Below are positions 1-17,200 of a stretch of 64,000 nt of DNA, in pieces; within the stretch, counting starts at the first letter, position 1, and every line of letters begins with the position of its first letter. The stretch is from the NCBI GenBank assembly GCA_002420005.1, contig DIHE01000157.1:1-64000 (forward strand), written 5' to 3'. The position numbers and the translations under genes were made by a program. A model generated the notes under the pieces. That model was not told the origin of the DNA. It ran no database searches and worked only from the letters and a program-made list of their open reading frames with translations. This stretch comes from Holophagales bacterium UBA5704 (GTDB lineage: Bacteria > Acidobacteriota > Thermoanaerobaculia > Multivoradales > UBA5704).

Positions 1-5213
<5,213 letters not shown>

Positions 5214-5217
<4 letters not shown>

Positions 5218-8200
5218 TCAGCCACGACGTCGAACGGATCTACGAGCTCTCCCCCATGCAGCAGGCGATGCTGGTCGCCAGCCTGGTCGCGCCGGACTCG
5301 GGTGTCTACGTCGTCCAGGTCGCCCTGCGCCTGTCGAGCCGGCTCGACCCGGCGGCGTTCGAGCGGGCTTGGCGGCTCGTCGTCGCCCGCCATGACATCC
5401 TGCGCACCGGCTTCTACTGGGAAGGGGAGAAGCCGCTGCAGCTCGTCTATCGCGAGGTGGACCTGCCGCTGCGGCACGTGTCGTGGCGCGATCTCGATCC
5501 TCGGCCGCCGGGGGCGGCGGGGGACGAGGAGCGGCTCCAGGCCTTCCTCGACGCCGACCGCGAGCAGGGGTTCGCCCTCGACGAGCCGCCGCTGCTGCGC
5601 CTGACGCTGATCGAGCCGGACGAGGGCGGGTGGGTGCTCGTCTGGACCATGCACCACATCCTGGCCGACGGCTGGTCGCGGACCCTGCTGTTGCGCGAGC
5701 TGTTCGACAGCTATGCGGCCTTCGCGGCCGGCCGCGAGCCGGTGCTCGCCCCGCCGCGCCCGTTCGAGGAGTACATCGCCTGGTTGCAGCGCCGGGAGCC
5801 CGCGGCGGCCGAGACCTTCTGGCGCGGCCGCCTGGCGGGATTCTCCGCGCCGACCCTGCTGGCGGGCGCCGGCGACGGGCATCGTCCCGCGAGCTTCCGC
5901 ACGGCGCGCCGGCGCAGCACCTGCCTGGCGGCAGAGGAGACGGCGGCGCTGCGCGAGCTGGCGCGGCGGCACCGCCTGACGCCCGCCACCGTGATCTACG
6001 GCGTCTGGGCGCTCCTCGTGGCGCAGGAGACCGGCGCCGCCGAGGTGGTCTTCGGCGGCACGGTGGAGGGCCGGCCCCTGGAGCTCCCCGGCGTCGAGTC
6101 GATGGTCGGCCTGTTCATCAACACCCTGCCGGTGCGGGTGGCGGTGGACCCCGCGGAGCGCCTGCTCCCCTGGCTGGCCGCGCTCCAGGAGGCGCAGAGC
6201 GAGGCGCGCCGCCACGAGTCCGCGCCGCTCGCCGAGATCCAGGCCTGGAGCTCTCTGCCGGCGGGCACGCCGCTGTTCGACAACATCCTGGTCATCGAAA
6301 ACCACCTGGTGGACGGAGACCTCACCACACGGCTGCCGGATCTCGGGGTCTCCTTGCTGCGCACCAACGAGCTGACCGGGTACCCCCTCCACGTGGTGGT
6401 CGTCCCGGGCGCCGAGCTGCAGCTGGATCTCCTCTACGACGCCCGGCGCCTCGGCGGCTCCGCGGTGGAGCGCCTGGCCGGGCGCCTGGCCGCCGTGCTG
6501 CGCGACGTGGCCGCGGCGCCGCCGCAGGCGCGGCTGGGCGAGGTGCCCCTGCTCCTCCCCGGCGAGCGCCAGCAGGTGGTGGTGGAGCACAACGACACGG
6601 CGGCGGGCTTCCCCGCCGACCTCTGCCTGCACGAGCTGGTGGCGGCGCAGGCGGCGCGGACGCCGGACGCGGTTGCGGTGCGCGGCGCCGGGCGCGTGCT
6701 GCGCTACGCCGAGCTGGACGCGCTCTCCCGCCGTCTCGCCCGGCGCCTGGCGCGGCTGGGCGTCGGGCCGGAGGTGCCGGTGGGCGTCTGTGTCGAGCGC
6801 ACGCCGGCGCTGCCGGTGGCGCTCCTCGGAGTGCTCGCGGCGGGTGGGGCCTACGTGCCGCTCGATCCCACCCACCCGCGCGAGCGCCTGGGGTGGATCC
6901 TCGCCGACTCGCGGGCGCGGGTGGTGCTGACCGAGCGGCCGCTGCTCGGCCTCCTGCCGCCGCACACGGCGCAGGTCGTGCTGCTCGACGAGGAGGGAGA
7001 GGACGAGACGGCGGGGGGCGCGGTGCCGGTGCCGGCCACGCCCGGGAACCTCGCCTACGTGATCTACACCTCCGGCTCGACGGGCCGCCCCAAGGGCGTC
7101 GAGCTGTGCCACCGCGGGGTGGTCAACTACCTGGCGTCGATGGCGGAGCGGCCGGGGCTCGGCGCCGGCGACGTGCTGCTGGCGGTGACCACCCTGTCGT
7201 TCGACATCGCGGTCACCGAGCTGTTCCTGCCGCTGGCGGTGGGCGCCTGCGTCGAGCTGGCCGACCGCGAGACGGCGGGGGATGCGGCGCTGCTCGCCGC
7301 GGCCCTGGAGAGCTCCGGGGCGACCTGCATGCAGGCGACCCCGGCGACCTGGAGCCTGCTGGTGGAAGGGGGATGGCGGGGGCGGCCCGGCCTCAAGGCG
7401 CTGTGCGGCGGCGAGGCCCTGCCGCGCGCCCTCGCCGACAAGCTGCTCCCCCGGGTGGGTGAGCTGTGGAACCTGTACGGTCCCACCGAGACCACCGTGT
7501 GGTCGGCGCTGCTGCCGGTCGCGGCGGGAGCGGGCGCGGTGCCGGTGGGTCGGCCGCTGGCCAACACCAGTCTGCACCTGCTGTCGCACCAGGGCGGCGC
7601 AGCGCCCCTGGAGGTGGTGGGAGAGCTGGCGATCGGCGGCGAGGGGCTGGCGCGCGGCTATCACGGCCGGCCGGATCTGACCGCCGAGCGCTTCGTGCCC
7701 GACCCGTTCGGAGATGCCACCGGCACAGGGGGATCGCGGCTCTACCGCACCGGGGACCTGGCGCGCCGCCAGGCCGCCGGAACGTTCGAGTTCCTGGGGC
7801 GCAGCGACCACCAGGTGAAGCTGCGCGGCTTCCGCGTCGAGCTCGGGGAGATCGAGGCGGTGCTCGCGGAGCATCCCGCGGTGCGCGAGTGCGTGGTGGT
7901 GGCGCGCGAGGACGGGGCGCTCGGCGCGCGGCTGGTGGGCTACGTGGTGTTCCGGTCGCAGCCTGCCGAGACGGGCGCGCTGCACGGCTTCCTCGCCGAC
8001 CGGCTGCCGCCGTACATGGTGCCGGCGGTGCTCGTCCCCCTCTCCGCCCTGCCCCTTTCGCCGAGCGGCAAGATCGACCGCAACGCCCTCCCCGCGCCGG
8101 CGGAGGTGGAGAGGCCGGAGGACGCCTCCGCACCTCCCGCCGCCGAACCGGCGGCGGAGCTGGTGGCCGGGATCTGGGCCGAGGTGCTGGGGCGCGAGCG

Positions 8201-11200
8201 GGTGGGGCGCGACGACGACTTCTTCGCCCTCGGAGGCCATTCGCTGCTCGCCACCCGGGTGGTGTCGCGCCTGCGCAGCGTGCTCGGGGTGGAGCTGCCC
8301 CTGCGCAGCGTGCTCGAGCTGCGGACGGCCGGTGCCCTGGCCGCGGCGGTCGAGGCCGCGCTCGGCGGCGGACGGCCCGCGGCCCCGCTCCTGCCGGTGC
8401 CCCGCGCGGGAGACCTCCCCCTGTCGTTCGCCCAGGAACGCTTCTGGTTCATCGACCAGCTCGAGCCGGGGAGCCCGCGCTACAACATCGCGGCGGCCAT
8501 GCGGCTCGGCGGGCCGCTCGCGGTGGCGCGGCTGGAACAGGCCTTCGCCGAGGTCGCCCGGCGCCACGAGGTGCTGCGCACCACCTTCGGCGCCGTGCAC
8601 GGCCGGCCCGTGCAGGTCATCGCACCCGCGGCGCGGCCGGCGCTGCCGGTCGTGGACCTGGCCGGGCTGGAGCCCGGGCGCCGGGAGGCCGCGGCGCGCC
8701 ACCTGGCGGCCGCGGAGTCCCTGCTGCCGTTCGACCTCCAGACCGGCCCGCTGCTGCGGCTGACCCTGCTGCGGCTGGGCGGCGCGGACCACCTCCTGCT
8801 GGCGACCGTGCACCACATCGCCGCCGACGCCTGGTCGCTGGTCGTGCTGATCCGCGAGATCCAGGCTCTCTACCACGCCTGGGGCCGCGGCGCCGCCTCG
8901 CCCCTTCCCGAGCTGCCGGTCCAGTACGCCGACTTCGCCGCCTGGCAACGGCGGTGGCTCGACGGCGACGGGCTGGAGAGCCAGCTCGCGTACTGGCGCG
9001 AGCAGCTGGCCGGCGCGACCGGAGCCATCGAGCTGCCGACCGACCGGCCGCGCCCGGCGCAGCAGAGCCTGCATGGCGGCGAGCACCGCTTCGCCATCGA
9101 CCGCGAGCTGGCGCGCCGCATCCAGGCGCTCGGCCGGCGCGAGGGGGCGACCTCGTTCATGGTCGCGGCGGCGGCCCTCTTCGCGCTCCTCTCCCGGCTC
9201 TCCGGCGAGCCCGCCCTCGACCTCGCGGCGCCCATCGCCGCGCGCCGGCGCCTGGAGCTCGAAAACCTGATCGGCTGCTTCGTCAACACCCTGGTGCTGC
9301 GGGTGGATGCACGGCGCGCCGCCACCTTCCTGGACCTGCTCGAGCAGGTGCGCGAGGTGAGCCTCGGCGCCTACGCCCATCAGGACCTGCCGTTCGAGCG
9401 CCTGGTCGACGAGCTGCAACCGGAGCGCGACCTGTCGCGCCCGCCGCTGGCGCAGGTGGCGCTGTCGTTCCACAACGTCGGGCTGCCGGAGATGGATCTC
9501 GACGGCCTGCGCATGGTGCCGCAGGACCCACCCTCGCAGGTGGCGAAGTTCGACCTCGCGTTCGTCCTCGCCGAGAACCGGGAAGGCGGCCTCTCCGGAT
9601 GGCTGCAGTACGCCACCGACCTCTACGACCGCACGACGGCGATCCGCCTGGCCGGACACCTCGTCCGCTGCCTGGACGAGCTGACGGCCTGGCCCGGGCA
9701 GCCGCTCGCCGACCTCGCCTACCTGACCGCGGAGGAGCGCCAGCAGGCCGTGTACGAATGGAACGACACGGCGGCCCCGGCGCCCGAGGCCCTGCTGCAC
9801 CAGCTCTTCGAGGCCCAGGCCGAGGCGCGGCCCGCCGCGACGGCGGTGGTGTGGGAGGGGATCGAGCAGAGCTACGGCGAGCTGGAGGCCCGGGCGAACC
9901 GGGTGGCCGGACTGCTCGCCCGCCTGGCGGAGCCGGGCCGCCGGCCGGGTGCGGTGGGGGTCTGGATGGAGCGCTCGCACCACGTCCTCGCGGCCCTGCT
10001 GGGGATCCTCAAGGCGGGCGGGACCTACGTGCCGCTCGATCCGGCCTGGCCGGCGGAGCGCGTGGAAACGATCCTGGGGGCCACCGGGGCCACCGTCGCG
10101 CTGGTCGGCCGCACCACCCTGCCGGCCGCCGAGGCCCTCTGCCGGCGGCTGCCCCGCCTCGGCGACCTGGTCTGCCTGGACGTGGAGGCGCCCGAGGTGG
10201 AGACCGAGGCGGTGGACGAGGCCGGCGTGCGCTCGCTCTGGGACGTGGTCGCCGCACGGGCCACCGGCCGGGTGACGGCCGGGGGCTTCGTCAGCAGCTT
10301 CACCGGCCTGCCGCTCGGCGAGGCCGAGGTGGACGAGTACCGGGACCGGGTCCTGGCGCTGGCCGAGCCCTGGCTGCGGCCGGCCGGCCGCGTGCTGGAG
10401 GTGGGCTGCGGCGCCGGGCTGATCCTCTGGGAGATCGCCCGGCGGGTGGAGCGCTGCGTCGGCCTCGACCCCTCGCCGCTCACCCAGGAGCGCAACCGCG
10501 AGCACGCCCGCGCCGAAGGGATCGGCAACGTCGAGCTCGTCGAGGGCTTCGCCCATGAGATCGGCGGCCGTTTCGCCCCGGGCTCGTTCGATCTGATCGT
10601 GATGGCCAGCACGGTGCAGTTCTTCCCCGGCCCGCGCTACCTGGAGAAGGTGGTCGCCGCGGCGCTGCCGCTGCTCGCTCCCGGCGGAGCCCTGCTGCTG
10701 GCCGACGTGCCGGATGCGCGCCGGGAGGCCACCCTGCGCGAAGAGCTGGCGGCGGCGGGTGCCCCGGCGCGACGGGGAGCCCGGGAGCTCTGGCTCGACG
10801 AGGACGTGTTCCGCGACCTGCCGGGAACCGGCCGGGTCGAGGTCCTGCACCGCCGCGAAGGCTTCGCCAACGAGCTGGGCTACCGCTATGACGTGCTCCT
10901 CCACGCGCCGGCCGGCACCGCGGAGCCACGCCCGCGCAACAAGCGGCTGTGGACGGGCTGGCATGTCGAGCAGCAGGCCGCCGTGCGCCCCTCCGGCGCC
11001 CGCTCGCCCGAGGAGATCGCCTACGTCATCCACACCTCGGGCTCCACCGGCGCACCCAAGGGGATCGCGGTGCAGCACCGGCCGGCCGCCGGCTTGATCC
11101 GCTGGGTCAACGAGACCTTCGGCGTCGGGCCGCTCGACCGCCTGCTGTTCATCACCCCGCTGAGCTTCGACCTCTCGGTCTACGACGTCTTCGGAACCCT

Positions 11201-14200
11201 GGCGGCGGGCGGCACCGTGCAGGTCGCACCGGAGGCCGCGCTGGGCGATGCGGAGCACCTGGTGCGCCTGCTGACCGAGACGCCGGTCACCCTCTGGGAC
11301 TCGGCGCCGGCGGCTCTCCAGCAGCTCGCTCCGCTGCTGCCGCCGGCCGCCGTGGGAGCCGGGCGCCCCCTGCGGCTCGTCCTGCTGTCGGGCGACTGGA
11401 TCCCGGTGCGACTCCCGGACCAGGTGCGCGCGGCGTTCCCGGGGGCCCGGGTCGTCGCCCTGGGCGGCGCCACCGAGGCCGCCGTGTGGTCCAACTGGTA
11501 TCCCGTCGGCACGGTCGATCCGCGCTGGCCGAGCATCCCCTACGGCCGGCCGATCACCGGCGCGCGCTACCACGTGCTGGACGCCACGATGCAGCCCTGT
11601 CCGATCGGCGTCCCCGGCGACCTCTACATCGGCGGGTCGTGCCTGTGCACCGGCTACGCCGGACAGCCGGATCTGACCGCGGCGTGCTTCGTGCCGGACC
11701 CCTTCGCCCCGCCTGTGGAGCGCCGCGGCGCCCGGCTCTACCGCACCGGCGACCGGGCGCGGGCGTGGTGGGACGGCAACCTCGAATTCCTGGGCCGCGC
11801 CGATCAGCGGGTCAAGGTGCGGGGATACCGCATCGAGCCGGGGGAGATCGAGGTGGCCCTGCTGCGCCATCCCGCGCTGCGCGAGGCGGTGGTGGGGGTG
11901 CGCGAGGAGCGGCCGGGGGACCAGATGCTGGTGGCCTGGGTGGTGCCACGGCAGGCGGCTCCGCCGGCCGAAGAGCTGCGCGACTGGCTGCGCGGCCGGC
12001 TCCCCGCCTACATGGTGCCCGCCGCCTTCGTGGCGCTCGCCGAGCTGCCGGTGACGGCCAACGGCAAGCTCGACCGCGGCCGACTGCCGGACCCCGCGGA
12101 GTCGGCCGAAGAAAGCTATACGGCGCCGGCCGACGCGGTCGAAGAGCTCCTGGCCGGCCTCTTCGCCGGCCTCCTCGACCGCGAGCGGGTGGGCACGGAA
12201 GACAGCTTCTTCACCCTGGGCGGGCATTCGCTGCTCGCGACGCAGCTCCTCTCGCGCATCCGCGAGAGGCTCGGCGCAGAGCTGCGGCTGGCCGACCTGT
12301 TCGCCGGGCCGACCGTCGCCGATCTGGCCCGGGCGGTGCGCTCCGCCCGGCAGGCGGGATCGGCGGTGGCGCCGCCGGTCCTGCCGCTGCCGCGCAAGGC
12401 CTCCGACGAGCTGCCGCTCTCCTTTGCACAGCAGCGGCTGTGGTTCGTCGATCAGCTCGAACCGGGCCATCCGGCCTACAACATCCCCTGGGCGGCGCGG
12501 CTCGGCGGAGCGCTCGACGCAGGACGGCTCGCCGGCATCCTGACCGAGGTCGTCCGGCGGCACGAAGCGTTGCGGACGACGTTCGCGCGCTCGGCGCGCG
12601 GGCCGGTGTCCCGGGTGCAGGCGAGCCGGCCGGTGCCGCTGCCGGTCGTCTCGCTGGAAGGCCTGCCGGAGGGTGCGGCCACCAGCGAGATCCGGCGCCT
12701 GGTGGCCGGCGAGGCCCTGCATGCCTTCGACCTGGCGCACGGCCCGCTGCTGCGCGCCACCCTGCTGCGCCGGGCGGCGCACGAGCACGTGCTGATCACC
12801 GTGATGCACCACATCGTGTCGGACGGCTGGTCGATGGGGGTGCTGCTGCGCGAGGTCGGAGCCCTCTACCGGGCGCTGTCGGCCGGAGCGCCCTCGCCGC
12901 TGCCGGAGCTGCCGATCCAGTACGCGGACTTCGCCGCGTGGCAGCGCGAATGGCTGCAAGGCGAGGTGCTCGCCGAGCAGCTCGCCTGGTGGCGCGACGA
13001 GCTCGCGGGAGCACCGCAGGTCCTCGAGCTGCCGGCCGATCGTCCGCGGCCGGCGGCTCCGACCCACCCCGCCGGGATGCTGTCGCGGAGGCTCGCCCCG
13101 GACCTGTCGCGGGAGCTGGCGGCGTTTTCGCAACGCGAGGGCGTGACGCTGTTCATGACCCTGCTGGCCGCCTTCGGCGTCCTCCTCGGCCGCCTGGCCG
13201 ATCAGCAAGACGTGCTGGTGGGCAGCCCGGTCGCCAACCGCAACCGCCGGGAGATCGAGGACCTGATCGGGTTCTTCGTCAACACCCTGGTGCTGCGGGT
13301 CCGGCTGCAGGGCGCGCCGCCGCCGAGCTTCCGGGAGCTGCTGGCGCGGGTGCGCCGGGTCGCGCTCGGCGCCTACACCCACCAGGACCTGCCCTTCGAG
13401 CGCCTGGTCGAGGAGCTGGCCGCCGACCGGGCGGATCGCCAGGGCGGCCCACCGCCCCTCTTCCAGGTGATGCTCGGTCTGCAAAACGCGCCGCTGGCAC
13501 CGCTCGAGCTGCCGGGGCTCGCGGTGAGCCCCCTGGCGCCGGAGGGCGGGGTGGCGAAGTTCGACCTCACCCTGCAGCTCGCCGAGACCGCCGCGGGCCT
13601 GGCCTGCTGGCTGGAGTACGACGCCGCTCTGTTCGACCGCACGACCGCCGAGCGCCTCCTGGATCGCCTGGAGGGCCTGTTGCGAAGCGCCCTGGCCGCG
13701 CCGGATCGGCGCAGCGCAGAGCTCCCCCTGCTCCTGGAGGGCGAGCGCGCGCAGCTCGTCCGCGAGTGGAACGACAGCGCGAGCACCTGGCCGCGCGAGG
13801 CGGCGTTGGCCGAGCTGTTCGCCGAGCACGCGCGGGCGCAGCCGGCGGCGCCGGCCGTGGTGGCTGCCGAAGAGACCTGGAGCTATGGCCGGCTGGAAGA
13901 GGAGGCCAACCGCCTGGCCCGGCACCTGCGCTCGCTCGGCGTGGAGAGCGAGGTCAGGGTGGGGGTGGCGATGGAGCGTTCGCCGGAGCTGGTGCTGGCC
14001 CTCCTCGCCGTGATCAAGGCGGGCGGCGCCTACGTGCCGCTCGACGCGGGCTATCCGGACGAGCGCCTGCGCTTCATGCTGGACGACGCCGGCGTGGCGG
14101 TGGTGCTGGTCCACGGCCGGACGCGGCAACGGCTGGCCGAGCTCACCCAGGAGCCGCCCCGGCGGCTGGTCTGCGTCGAGCACGACCGCGGCGCGATCGC

Positions 14201-17200
14201 CGCCTGCTCCGCCGCGGCTCTGCCCGCCGCCGGGGGCGGCGGGCATCTCGCCTATCTGACCTACACCTCGGGCTCGACAGGGCGCCCGAAGGGGGTCGCC
14301 GTGCCGCAGCAGGCGGTGGTGCGGCTGGTCCGGGGAACCGACTACGTCCGGCTGGGTCCGGCCGACCGGGTGGCCCACGCCTCGAACGTCAGCTTCGATG
14401 CCACGACGTTCGAGATCTGGGGGGCCCTGGCCAATGGCGGCGCGGTCGTGATCATCGACCGCGAGGTGGCCCTGTCGCCGGGACGCCTCGCGGAGCACCT
14501 GCGCAGGGAGAGGGTGACGACGATGTTTCTCACCACCGCCCTGTTCAACCAGGTGGTGCGCGACGAGCCCACCGCCTTCTACCCCCTCGCCCACCTGATG
14601 GTGGGTGGCGAGGCGCTGGATCCGGCCTTGATGGCACGGGCGTTGTCGGAAGGCCCTCCGGAACGGCTGCTCCAGGTCTATGGCCCGACCGAGAGCACCA
14701 CGTTCGCCGTGTGGGGGGAGATTCGCGACGTCCCCGCCGGAGCGCTCACCGTGCCGCTCGGCCGCCCGCTGGCGAACACCACCGCCTATGTGGTGGATGC
14801 CGCCGGAGCGCTCGCGGCCCTCGGCCAGACCGGGGAGCTGTGGCTGGGCGGAGGGGGCCTCGCACGCGGCTACCTCAACCGCCCGGATCTGACCGCGGAG
14901 AAGTTCGTCCCCGACGGCTGGGGCGCAGAGCCGGGCGGGCGCCTGTATCGAACCGGCGACCTGGTGCGTTGGCGCCCGGACGGGAGGCTCGACTTCCTCG
15001 GACGGCTCGACACGCAGGTCAAGATCCGCGGCTTCCGGATCGAGCCGGGCGAGGTGGAGGCGGTGCTCGCCGCCTGTCCCGGCGTGCGGGAATGCGCGGT
15101 GCTCGCAAGGCGGGCCGGCGGAGATCCCGCGGGAGGGGAGCTGCGGCTCGTCGCCTACCTCGTGGCGGAGCCGGGGTCGGGCCTGCGCGAGGCCGCGGTG
15201 CGCGACGTCCTCCAGCAGACCCTGCCCGACTACATGATGCCCGCGGTCTTCCTGTTCCTCGACGCCCTGCCGCTCAATCCCAACGGCAAGGTCGACCGCG
15301 CGGCCCTGCCGGCGCCCGAGGGGACGGCGCCGACGGGCCGGGACGACGGTTTCGTGGCACCGCGCGATCCGGTCGAGGGCCTGCTCGCCGGGATCTGGGA
15401 GGAGGTGCTGGGGCGTGACCGGGTCGGCGTGACGGACGACTTCTTCGCCCTCGGCGGGCACTCCCTGCTCGCCACCCAGGTGGTCTCGCGGGTGCGCGAG
15501 ACCTTCGGCGTCGAGCTGCCGGTCCACGATCTCTTCGCGCGTCCGACGATCGCGCAGCTCGCCGCAGAGATCCACCTCCTGATGCAGGGACGCGCCCTCC
15601 TGGGCGAGATCCCCCCCATCCTGCCGGTGCCGCGCTCGCCCGGCGACGAGCTGCCGCTCTCCTTCGCGCAGCAGCGGCTCTGGTTCGTCGAGCAGCTCGA
15701 GCCGGACATCCTGGTCCACAACATGCCGTGGACGATGCGGCTGACCGGCGCCCTCGATCCCGCCTGCCTGCGCCGCACCCTGGAGGAGGTCGTGCGGCGC
15801 CACGAGGCGCTGCGGATGACCTTCCACGGCTCCCCCCACGGCCCGGTGTCGCGCGTCCTGGAGAACCAGCCGGTGCCGTTGCCGCTCCTCTCGCTCGAAG
15901 GTCTGCCGGAGGCCGCCGCCGAAGCCGAGGTCCAGCGCCTGGGCCTGGCCGAGCTGCTGCGCCCCTTCGACCTGGAGCGCGGCCCGCTGCTGCGCTGCAT
16001 CCTGCTGCGCCTCGACGAGCGCGAGCACGCGATGATCTCGGTGATGCACCACATCGTCTCGGACGGCTGGTCGATGGGCGTCCTCCAGCGCGAGGTCGTC
16101 CAGCTCTACGAAGCGTTCTCGCGCGGCGACGTCTCGCCCCTGCCCGAGCTGCCGATCCAGTACGCCGACTTCGCCGTCCGGCAGCGCGAATGGCTGCAGG
16201 GCGAGGTGCTCGCGGTGCAGCTCGCCTACTGGCGAGGCGCGCTGGCCGAAGCGCCCCTGTTGCTGGAGCTGCCGACGGATCGGCCGCGGCCGGCCGCGCC
16301 CAGCCATCGCGGCGGAGCGCTGCCCGCCCGCCTGCCCACGGCGCTGTCGCGGGACCTGGAGGTGTTTTCGCGGCGCGAGGGCGTGACGCCGTTCATGGCC
16401 CTGCTGGCCGCTTTCGGCGTCCTCCTGGGCCGCCTGGCCGACCAGGAGGACGTGCTGGTCGGCAGCCCGATCGCCAACCGCAACCGGCGGGAAATCGAGG
16501 ACCTGATCGGATTTTTCGTCAACACCCTGGTGCTGCGGGTGCTGCTGCGCGGCACGCCGCCGCCGAGCTTCCGGGAGCTGCTCGGCCGGGTGCGCGAAGC
16601 GGCGCTCGGCGCCTACACCCACCAGGACCTGCCCTTCGAGCGCCTGGTCGAGGAGCTGGTCACCGACCGCGCGGGAGGCCACCCGCCGCTCGTCCAGACG
16701 ATGTTCGTGCTGCAAAACGCTCCGGCCGCGGCCCTGGAGCTGCCCGGCCTGACGCTGCAACCGTTCCTCATCGAGAACGGCCTGGCGCGGTTCGACCTCA
16801 CCCTGGTGCTGGCCGGCGGCCCCGAGGGCTTTGAAGGCTACGTGGAGTACGACGCCGAGCTGTTCGACCGCACGACGGCCGAGCGCCTGCTCAACCGCCT
16901 GTCCGGTCTGCTGGAGAACGCTCTCGCCGAACCGGATCGGGGAGTCGAGGATCTGGGCCTGCTGCTCCCGGGAGAGCGCGAGCAGCTGGTGGCGGGATGG
17001 AACGACTGTGCACGCCCCTATCCGCGCGAAGCCGGGCTGCCCGAGCTGTTCGCCCAGGTGGCGCGCGAGAGGCCCGAGGCTCCGGCGATCGTGGCCGGGG
17101 AAGAGGTCTGGACCTACCGCCGGCTCGACGCCGCGGCGAACCGTCTGGCGCGGCGCCTCGCCGCGCTCGGCGTCGGCGGGGAGGCGGCAGAGACGCCGGT

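Noticed and set aside
8811..8840. Heterocyclisation domain before the Cys-like A domain
   Set aside because: The motif is HHIAADAWS, a normal condensation motif, not DxxxxD, so thiazoline formation by this module is not supported.
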